From contig CAZBRS010000096.1 in NCBI GenBank assembly GCA_964494475.1, positions 1 through 12,587 on the forward strand: DNA of 12,587 bases, read 5' to 3'. Both the position numbers and the translations under genes were made by a program. Origin of the DNA: CAZBRS01 sp964494475 (lineage in GTDB: Bacteria > Myxococcota_A > UBA9042 > CAZBRS01). Shown here piece by piece: positions 7,601-12,587 of the stretch; within the stretch, counting starts at the first letter, position 1; each line of letters opens with the position of its first letter. The notes beneath the pieces were generated by a model. The model did not search any database, was not told the origin of the DNA, and saw only the letters and a list, made by a program, of their open reading frames with translations.

Positions 7601-10600
7601 CGAGCGCTACGACAACGACTTCCTCGACTCCCAGGACGGCGACGTGCCCGACCGCGGCCTCAGCTCCGAGGGCAACCTCTACCGCGGCCGCAACGACGCC
7701 AACTTCCGCTGGGAGGGCACCGACCCGAACACCTACCGCGTCGACGTCAACGGCCAGAACGGCTACGAGAAGTACAACCACGAGAGCGAAGACGCCTGGA
7801 GCGACGTGATCTCGCTGTGCGACGCCGCCAGCAACAGCACGGCCGACCAGTACGTCGAGCACGTGAAGGCCCACGTCGACGAAGACAACTGGGCGCGCTA
7901 CTTCGCGCTCAACATGCTGCTGGGCAACCGCGAGGGTGGCCTCTACCTCGACACGGGCGACGACTACTTCGTCTACTTCCCGCCCGTCGACGACCCGCTC
8001 AACCCGGCGCACCCCGACTTCGGCACCGGCACGCTGCCCGACGATCGAACCGTCAGCCGATCGAAGCTGATCCCCTGGGACCTGGACTCGCCGATGCTCG
8101 ACACCCCCTACTCGATCTGGCGCACCAACGTGCCCGCGCCGCAGGCCTTCCTGCGTCACAACGCCTTCGCGCCCATCTTCGTGAAGGCCATCGAGGATCT
8201 GGCCGCCAACGAGTTCTCGCCCGAGACCATGGCCGCCATCATCGATTCCATGCCCGACGCCGCCTTCGGAACCTCCGATGGCAGCGATCAGTGGCCCGAG
8301 ACCAAGCAGCAGTACAAGAACTGGATCGCGAACCAGGTGCCCCAGCGGCTGGCCGAGACCTTCGACGACCTGACGTTGAACGGCGGCCCGACCGTCAACC
8401 ACGCGAGCGCCGATCCGTTCATCCACCTCGACGGCCGCCTCCAGCAGGCCGGCACGCACGCCGTCACCGTCAACGGCCAGCCCGCCACGTTCAGCGTGTT
8501 CGAAGGCACGTGGTCGCACGACCTGGCCCTGGTCGCGGGGCCGAACCCCGTGCTGGTGCAGGCCTTCGATCGCGCCGGCGCCTTGAAGGACCGCGTCGAG
8601 GCCGAGGTGTTCCACAACCCGGTCGGCTCCTTCCACCTCGACCTGCAGATGCGCGGCCCCCGTCGCATGGTGAACGACAAGACCCTCACGATCGAAGCGG
8701 CCATCGTCGACCCCATCGGGCGCATCTCGTACAGCCAGTGGGACGAATACGGCGCCGTCTCTGTGGTGCGCCTGCCCGACCGCACGCCGGTGCCCATCAC
8801 CGTCACGCGGTTCGAGGACCACCTGCCCTACCGCGACGACGCCCTGCACTTCCTGAACGGCTGGGGCAGCGTCTCGTTCACGCTCGACCAGGGCGCGGCG
8901 TTCACGCCCGGCGACGTCGAGGTCTCGGTCAGCTGGCACGGTCTCGAGGCCGCGCGCACCGTGTCGGTGTTGCGCAGCCCCGCGTTCCGCGAGCTCTCGG
9001 GCACGCTCACGGGCCCCGCGCTGGTCTGGGGCCCGAACGACGACATCCGCATCACCGGCAACTGCACGGTGCCTGCGGGCAGCACCCTGACCATCCACCC
9101 CGGCACCCTCGTGCAGGTCGACACCACCGGCACGCTCGAGAACGGCACGCTGATCGTGGTGAACGGCAGCCTGCAGGCCCTCGGCACGCGCGACGCCCCG
9201 ATCTTCTTCTTCTCCGAGCGCGGCCCGGCGGCCATGCGCCTCACCCAGGCCGGCTCGGCGTCGAACGGCGACGCCTGGCGCGGCTTCCAGTTCTACGGCT
9301 CCGGGTCGTCCACCCTGCGGCACGTCATCCTGACCGGCGCCGGCAACGGCAACGTGGTCTCGCACCCGCGGCCGCCCATCCTCGGGCTCTTCAACGACCA
9401 CGCGCTCTTCACCGATCGCTGCGTACTCGCCGACAACAACGGCATGGCCTTCTCGGGCCAGGGCACGGGCAAGTACACCGTGCGCAAGACGCTCGTGTCG
9501 CGCGTGGGCATCGGCGCCGAGTTCTTCGGCAACGGCCACACGCTGCTCATCCACGACAGCTGGTTCACGGGGGCGGGTCGCGCGCCCGAGTCCGAGAACC
9601 TCGACGGCGACCTGCTGCACGTCGACGGCGCGGCGTCGGTGCAGACCATTCGCAGCTCCATCCTGAACGACGGCGGCGACGACGGGCTGGACCACAGCGC
9701 CTCGAGCTTCACGGTCGAGCACTCGATCGTGTCGAACGTACGCGACAAGGCCTGCAGCATGACCGGCGGGCACGTGAGCATGCACAACGTGCTCATGTTC
9801 GCGACCGGCAGCGGCATTCGCGGCTACGGCTCCACGTCGTACACGACCATCACGGTGCCGAACCCGCTCGGCTCCATCGATCGCGTGCAGACCAGCATCT
9901 ACTGGCCCCACAGCATCGGCACGTGCAAGGGGGCGGTCGACTACACCGACGTGGCCAACCCCGCCGACCTCGGGTGTGGCACGGGCAACCTGTCGACCGA
10001 CCCGCTCTTCACGGACACGAGCCGCTCCGACTACAACCCCCGCCCGGGCTCGCCCGCCCTCACGGCCGGCCCCAACCAGGACCGCATCGGCTGGCTGGGC
10101 TTCCCCTACGGCTCGGTCTGCGCGACCACGGCCGACTGCAACGACACCAACGCCTGCACCACCGACGTGTGCGTCGACAAGCTGTGCACGTTCACGCCCA
10201 TCGTGGGCTGCACTCCCTGCGATATCGACGAAGACTGCGACGACAGCGACCCCTGCTCGGTCGACACCTGCGCCCCCGACGGCGCCTGCGGCCACGCGGC
10301 CGTGGGCAACGGCGCCGCCTGCGACGACGGGCTCGCGTGCACCTCGCCCGACACCTGCGCGGCCGGCGCCTGCGCGGGCCCCGTGAACTGCCCCGGCGGG
10401 ACCACGTGCAACGCCTCGGGCGCGTGCACGACGATCGAGGAGACCCTCACCTTCCAGCAGGACGTCGACGGCTACACGGGCACCCACGACACCTACCTGC
10501 GCCAGAGCGCGCCCGACACGGCTCATGGCGACGACGTCATCTTCCGCTGGGACTCCGAGGATCCGGCCCCCAACCAGTTGATCGGCCTGCTGCGCTTCGC

Positions 10601-12587
10601 CGATCTCTTCGGCCCCGGCGCGCGCCAGATCCCCGAGGGGTCGACGATCCTGAGCGCGACGCTTCGGATCAACGTCGAGGATCCCAGCCTCGACCCGCCC
10701 GGCAGCATCCACGAAGCGCGCGTGGCCTGGGACGAAGCCACCGCCACCTGGAACAACTTCGGAGGCGAGGCGGGCGTCCAAGACGACGAATCGGGCCCGG
10801 CGACCGGCGTCGCCCCCATCCCCACGGGACCCTTCGACCTCGACGTCACGACGAGCATGAAGGCCTGGCTGTTGGCGCCCGCCCTGAACCAGGGTTGGCT
10901 CTTCCGCCCCAACTCGTGGGACGGCATCCGCGCCTCGTCCAGCGAGAACGCCGTCGTAGCCAACCACCCGCTGCTCACGGTCACGTTCGTCCCGGCCGTC
11001 GCCGGCTGCACGAGCGACCTCGCGTGCGACGACGGGCTGGCGTGCAACGGCGTCGAGACCTGCGGCGTGGCCTCCCACCGCTGCCAGGCGGGCACGCCCA
11101 TGGCCTGCGACGACGGCGTGACGTGCACGACCGACACCTGCAACGAGGCCCTCGACCAGTGCGTGCACACGGGCCTCGACGTGCTCTGCGACGACGGCGA
11201 CCTGTGCACCGATGACACGTGCCAGGCCGCGCTCGGCTGCCAGCACGCGCAGAACCAGGCGCCCTGCGACGACCGCAACGCCTGCACCACGACCGACGCC
11301 TGCCAGGCCGGAGCCTGCGTCGCGGGTCCCGCGGCGGCGTGTGACGACGGGCTCGACTGCACGGCCGACAGCTGCGATCCGGTCGAGGGCTGCGTCGCGA
11401 CCGACACCTGCCCGGCCGGCCAGGCCTGCGACGCCCTGACCAACACCTGCGACGAGAGCCCCACGGTGGTCACGTTCCAGGACGGCCAGGGGGGCTATAC
11501 GGGCACCGTCGACACCTACGTGCAGGCGGGTCAGCCCGACACGAGCTTCGGGACCTCGACCGTGCTCATCGTCGACGGCGCCGAGCCCGCCGCCGACCTG
11601 CGCCAGGTGCTGGTGCGCTTCGACGATCTCTTCGGCGACGGCCCGGGCCAGGTGCCCCAGGGCGCCCGTATCGTGTCGGCCACCCTGTCGCTGTACGTCA
11701 CGAACCCCAGCGCCGACGGCGCCGACCTGTTCCCCCTGCTCGCTCCCTGGAGCGACACCGACACCTGGAGCTCGCTGTCCGACGGCATCACTCCCGACGG
11801 CGTCGAGGCCGGCGCGAACGCCGTGGCCACCGGCGCCACGAACTCGAACAAGGTCTTCTACGACTTCGCCGTGACCGCCAGCCTGATCGCCTGGTCGGGG
11901 GGTGAAGCCAACCTCGGCTGGGCCTTCCTCATGCCCGAGGGCGGCGCCGACTCGTGGCAGTTCGCCTCGTCCGACGATCTCGAGGGCGATCTCCGCCCGA
12001 AGCTGACCATCGCCTTCCTGCCGTGCGACCCCGGCTTCGAGGGCAACGGCGTGACCTGCTCCGACGTCGACGAATGCACCACGGGTGCGGGCCCCTGCGA
12101 CCCGAACGCCACCTGCGCCAACAGCGTGGGCTCGTACACGTGCACGTGCGTCGAGGGCTTCGAGGGCGACGGCGCCCTGTGCCTCGACGTCGACGAGTGC
12201 GAACAGGCCACGGACGACTGCGACGCCAACGCCACGTGCGCCAACACGGTCGGCGGCTTCGACTGCGCGTGCAACCCCGGCTACGAAGGCGACGGCGCCA
12301 CCTGCGCCGACGTCGACGAGTGCGCCGACCTGGTCGGCCCCTGCGACCCGAACGCCACCTGCGCCAACACGGTCGGCGCCTTCGAGTGCGCCTGCAACCC
12401 GGGCTTCGCGGGCGACGGCGCCACCTGCGCCGACGTCGACGAGTGCCTGGCGACCGCGGGGCCCTGCACCGCCAACGCCACCTGCACCAACACGGTCGGC
12501 GGCTTCGACTGCGCCTGCAACCCGGGCTTCGAGGGCGACGGCGCCACCTGCGCCGACGTCGACGAGTGCCTGGCGGCCGCGGGTCCG
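4623..12587 (+). CDS. Giant secreted LTD-Ig-CotH-beta-helix-DNRLRE-EGF protein, partial at C-terminus
   Basis: The frame is open from the ATG at 4623 to the right edge (2655 codons). Residues 1-28 are a Sec signal peptide with an ARA cleavage site (SPARA|DVV) and no lipobox. Domains in order: LTD 29-187; Ig-like 192-300; LTD 301-457; Ig-like 462-559; LTD 560-720; Ig-like about 729-843; CotH-like 858-1247; Ig-like about 1252-1340; a region of unclear fold; parallel beta-helix about 1464-1825; Cys-rich 1833-1935; DNRLRE 1941-2123; Cys-rich 2129-2276; DNRLRE 2281-2466; EGF array from 2468 to the edge. The mix suggests an extracellular adhesin or matrix protein with a kinase-like domain. GGAGGG at 4611-4616 supports the start. 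It follows another LTD-CotH gene on the same strand, which suggests a shared surface role. A C-terminal anchor (for example MYXO-CTERM-like) would be beyond the edge and cannot be judged. Confidence 0.88.
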   Translation, partial: MNSSSIGALARVLALLAVLLGLGSPARADVVVNEILFHPANDAVQPGEDAEDLQFVELQNDGAAAVDLSGWSFSEGFSFTFPAGTVLAPAGYVVVARDPALLVARGPAIPAGVQVLPWVGGDLSNGGETLRLVDASANLVDEVTYDDAGLWPAAADGAGASLELANPAYDPSFPLVWRASQAANGTPGARNSAFTEGPIVAETSPARGDVVADFGGVAVTFAEPVSGVVASALTVAGSAATVVTCATCVAGVGAGPWVFTGFATPTANPYPTALAAGAIQDQGGHAFAGDSWQNYLSVPKVVINELHYNPNTSTDAEEFIELVNADALAVDLSGWRVTEFGSPGCTFPAGTLLQPGAFVVCAKDPAALLAATGCQALVSWGANDSLSNGGEPVALVNVAGAVVDRVVYGDAPPWPSGAGSPDGGGPSLELVNPGVDNGVGQAWQSSTVTNGTPGAPNSTYSQAPLVADVAPERGAVILGLSEVVLTFSEPVTGVDADDLEVEGVPALAVTGEGAGPYVFAVADPPQGAVGVVLDAGAIQDLQGTPFAGDSWLYFSSLPRLVINEIHYHPATSAVAAGEDPEALQFLEIVNLEGEPIDLSGYALAEGVDFLFPAGTTLAAGGFLVLAADAVFLAAHVSIPATAQVLTWTSGDLSNGGESIELSDAYGRVIDEVTFNDKGEWPDAPDGGGSSLELLHPALANDGGGAWKPSAVVNGTPGAPNSVLQASPAPIVFGVLHRPSIPQANQAVTITAEVIDDGGSPTSVTLFYRQDQDPPVAYASMPMRDDGLHGDGDPSDGRYGAVVQGLGDEQQLDFYLEAGDGTATTVAPAGHATPNRFGHPSQTFLCKFSNEVLPTDAPVFHLLVTLNNKHNQEALNTYPGRKEGFDATFIDGEGSIWYNVTERFRGQSSLFKLPSSYNIEFPSNRKLMSPLGFAVEVLQLNSMRPAAQWLGFNLFNRAGMPAPKAAFARLRYPGINYDTCCTGQNGYYGLHVVVERYDNDFLDSQDGDVPDRGLSSEGNLYRGRNDANFRWEGTDPNTYRVDVNGQNGYEKYNHESEDAWSDVISLCDAASNSTADQYVEHVKAHVDEDNWARYFALNMLLGNREGGLYLDTGDDYFVYFPPVDDPLNPAHPDFGTGTLPDDRTVSRSKLIPWDLDSPMLDTPYSIWRTNVPAPQAFLRHNAFAPIFVKAIEDLAANEFSPETMAAIIDSMPDAAFGTSDGSDQWPETKQQYKNWIANQVPQRLAETFDDLTLNGGPTVNHASADPFIHLDGRLQQAGTHAVTVNGQPATFSVFEGTWSHDLALVAGPNPVLVQAFDRAGALKDRVEAEVFHNPVGSFHLDLQMRGPRRMVNDKTLTIEAAIVDPIGRISYSQWDEYGAVSVVRLPDRTPVPITVTRFEDHLPYRDDALHFLNGWGSVSFTLDQGAAFTPGDVEVSVSWHGLEAARTVSVLRSPAFRELSGTLTGPALVWGPNDDIRITGNCTVPAGSTLTIHPGTLVQVDTTGTLENGTLIVVNGSLQALGTRDAPIFFFSERGPAAMRLTQAGSASNGDAWRGFQFYGSGSSTLRHVILTGAGNGNVVSHPRPPILGLFNDHALFTDRCVLADNNGMAFSGQGTGKYTVRKTLVSRVGIGAEFFGNGHTLLIHDSWFTGAGRAPESENLDGDLLHVDGAASVQTIRSSILNDGGDDGLDHSASSFTVEHSIVSNVRDKACSMTGGHVSMHNVLMFATGSGIRGYGSTSYTTITVPNPLGSIDRVQTSIYWPHSIGTCKGAVDYTDVANPADLGCGTGNLSTDPLFTDTSRSDYNPRPGSPALTAGPNQDRIGWLGFPYGSVCATTADCNDTNACTTDVCVDKLCTFTPIVGCTPCDIDEDCDDSDPCSVDTCAPDGACGHAAVGNGAACDDGLACTSPDTCAAGACAGPVNCPGGTTCNASGACTTIEETLTFQQDVDGYTGTHDTYLRQSAPDTAHGDDVIFRWDSEDPAPNQLIGLLRFADLFGPGARQIPEGSTILSATLRINVEDPSLDPPGSIHEARVAWDEATATWNNFGGEAGVQDDESGPATGVAPIPTGPFDLDVTTSMKAWLLAPALNQGWLFRPNSWDGIRASSSENAVVANHPLLTVTFVPAVAGCTSDLACDDGLACNGVETCGVASHRCQAGTPMACDDGVTCTTDTCNEALDQCVHTGLDVLCDDGDLCTDDTCQAALGCQHAQNQAPCDDRNACTTTDACQAGACVAGPAAACDDGLDCTADSCDPVEGCVATDTCPAGQACDALTNTCDESPTVVTFQDGQGGYTGTVDTYVQAGQPDTSFGTSTVLIVDGAEPAADLRQVLVRFDDLFGDGPGQVPQGARIVSATLSLYVTNPSADGADLFPLLAPWSDTDTWSSLSDGITPDGVEAGANAVATGATNSNKVFYDFAVTASLIAWSGGEANLGWAFLMPEGGADSWQFASSDDLEGDLRPKLTIAFLPCDPGFEGNGVTCSDVDECTTGAGPCDPNATCANSVGSYTCTCVEGFEGDGALCLDVDECEQATDDCDANATCANTVGGFDCACNPGYEGDGATCADVDECADLVGPCDPNATCANTVGAFECACNPGFAGDGATCADVDECLATAGPCTANATCTNTVGGFDCACNPGFEGDGATCADVDECLAAAGP
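4707..6782 (+). repeat. LTD-Ig-LTD-Ig-LTD internal repeat array
   Basis: Three lamin-tail copies begin at residues 29, 301 and 560, each opening with a V-[VI]-N-E-[IL] strand and sharing DLSGW/DLSGY, FPAGT.L, LSNGGE and SLEL. They close with NGTPGARN or NGTPGAPN. The two linkers (residues 192-300 and 462-559) are Ig-like, both containing VTF[AS]EPV or LTFSEPV and ending in AGAIQD....FAGDSW. The period is about 260-270 residues. The copies are diverged, so the duplication is old. Bacterial lamin-tail domains occur on secreted and membrane-associated proteins; their ligand is not established. Confidence 0.8.
7194..8363 (+). other. Divergent CotH-like domain
   Basis: Residues about 858-1247. 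Family features are present: VFHLLVTL, RFRGQSS (R904), YNIEF, a 'YYGLHVVVERYDNDFL' strand pair, EGNLYRGR, a Trp-Ala-Arg-Tyr helix (NWARYFALNMLLGN) and IPWDLDSP (D1153, D1155). The PKKSY motif is replaced by LPSSY (K911 lies three residues earlier), and no clear equivalent of the W-A-D-K..R-N segment is found: the matching position reads LNSMRPAAQW. Catalytic activity is therefore uncertain; it could be a pseudokinase, or the motifs may have moved. Confidence 0.65.
9012..10097 (+). other. Parallel beta-helix (pectate-lyase-like) domain
   Basis: Residues about 1464-1825 begin with a start-cap motif seen in such repeats (ITGNCTVPAGSTLTIHPGT) and run through short rungs such as RHVILTGAG, DRCVLADNNGMAF, VRKTLVSRVGIGAEF, LIHDSWFTGAG, IRSSILNDGGDDGLD, VEHSIVSNV and MHNVLMFATGSGI. 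They end with the typical tail STDPLFTD...DYNPRPGSPALTAG. Domains of this type bind or cut polysaccharides. No catalytic set could be assigned here, so binding or structural roles are as likely as enzymatic ones. Confidence 0.7.
10119..12020 (+). repeat. Duplicated composite unit: Cys-rich CDDGxxC repeats plus DNRLRE domain
   Basis: The order Cys-rich (residues 1833-1935) then DNRLRE (1941-2123) repeats as Cys-rich (2129-2276) then DNRLRE (2281-2466). The Cys-rich parts hold about three and five C-[DN]-D-x3-C-x4-C-like motifs, for example CDDGVTCTTDTC, CDDGDLCTDDTC and CDDGLDCTADSC. The Asp-rich loops suggest calcium binding and the cysteines suggest disulfides. The DNRLRE copies both start TFQ.....GYTGT.DTY.....PDT..G and contain a L.RF.DLFG strand. 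DNRLRE domains occur in extracellular, carbohydrate-associated proteins. Confidence 0.75.
12024..12587 (+). repeat. Tandem calcium-binding-type EGF repeats, 123-bp period, open at right edge
   Basis: After an initial half unit (CDPGFEGNGVTC), units start at 12063, 12186, 12309, 12432 and 12555, each exactly 123 bp (41 residues); the fifth is cut by the edge. Each starts DVDEC, then CxxNATC, C[AT]N[ST]VGxFxCxC or its Tyr version, then PGFEGDGATC or a close variant. The DxDE-C start plus the Asn and aromatic residues are the usual calcium-binding EGF set. DNA identity between the third and fourth units is very high, pointing to recent expansion. The array probably forms a rigid, calcium-stiffened rod or binding arm. 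Confidence 0.9.

Noticed and set aside
4832..11215. A 2127-codon plus-strand open frame in another phase
   Set aside because: The product is an Arg/Pro/Gly-rich string with no domains; the true frame is confirmed by continuous recognisable domains.
4326..11246. A 2306-codon open frame on the minus strand, opposite the giant protein gene
   Set aside because: Its translation is Val/Gly/Arg/Ala-rich with no recognisable domain or signal, and it covers clear LTD, CotH and beta-helix coding on the other strand. GC-rich codon bias produces such antisense frames.

Overview
This is a GC-rich window with a strong G/C bias at third codon positions. The predicted products are secreted and modular: lipoprotein signals followed by Asp/Glu/Pro-rich stalks, lamin-tail (LTD) domains, CotH kinase-like domains, 'CDDGxxCTxDxC' cysteine-rich repeats, DNRLRE domains and EGF repeats. 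This style is typical of Myxococcota and related former Deltaproteobacteria. That assignment rests on protein style alone; there is no rRNA or core gene here to confirm it.

Layout. (1) Positions 1-486, minus strand: the first 162 codons of a lipoprotein gene that runs off the left edge. It has an acidic, Pro-rich stalk ending in a 30-bp tandem repeat (10-residue period). (2) Positions 487-595: a compact divergent intergenic region with back-to-back sigma70-like promoters, including an exact TTGACA for the rightward gene. (3) Positions 596-4528, plus strand: a complete 1310-residue lipoprotein with an acidic stalk, an LTD, a galactose-binding-like module split by an inserted module, an Ig-like domain, a well-preserved CotH kinase-like domain and a C-terminal LTD-like domain. 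(4) Positions 4529-4622: an 18-bp perfect palindrome, a likely promoter and a strong ribosome binding site. (5) Positions 4623-12587, plus strand: at least 2655 residues of a giant exported protein, open at the right edge. Its order is signal peptide, LTD-Ig-LTD-Ig-LTD, Ig-like, divergent CotH, Ig-like, parallel beta-helix, then a duplicated [Cys-rich + DNRLRE] unit and a tandem array of 41-residue calcium-binding-type EGF repeats.

All three genes encode exported proteins. The two complete or nearly complete architectures both combine LTD and CotH, one probably lipid-anchored and one secreted or surface-attached. The simplest reading is a cell-surface locus. CotH domains in spore-formers are atypical protein kinases of coat proteins, so this could be an extracellular phosphorylation or adhesion system, but substrate and activity are inference. 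The CotH domain of the first protein keeps family hallmarks that the second has partly lost, suggesting an active/degenerate pair. No RNA genes, CRISPR arrays, insertion sequences or attachment sites were seen. Very long open frames on the antisense strand and in other frames are GC-bias shadows.
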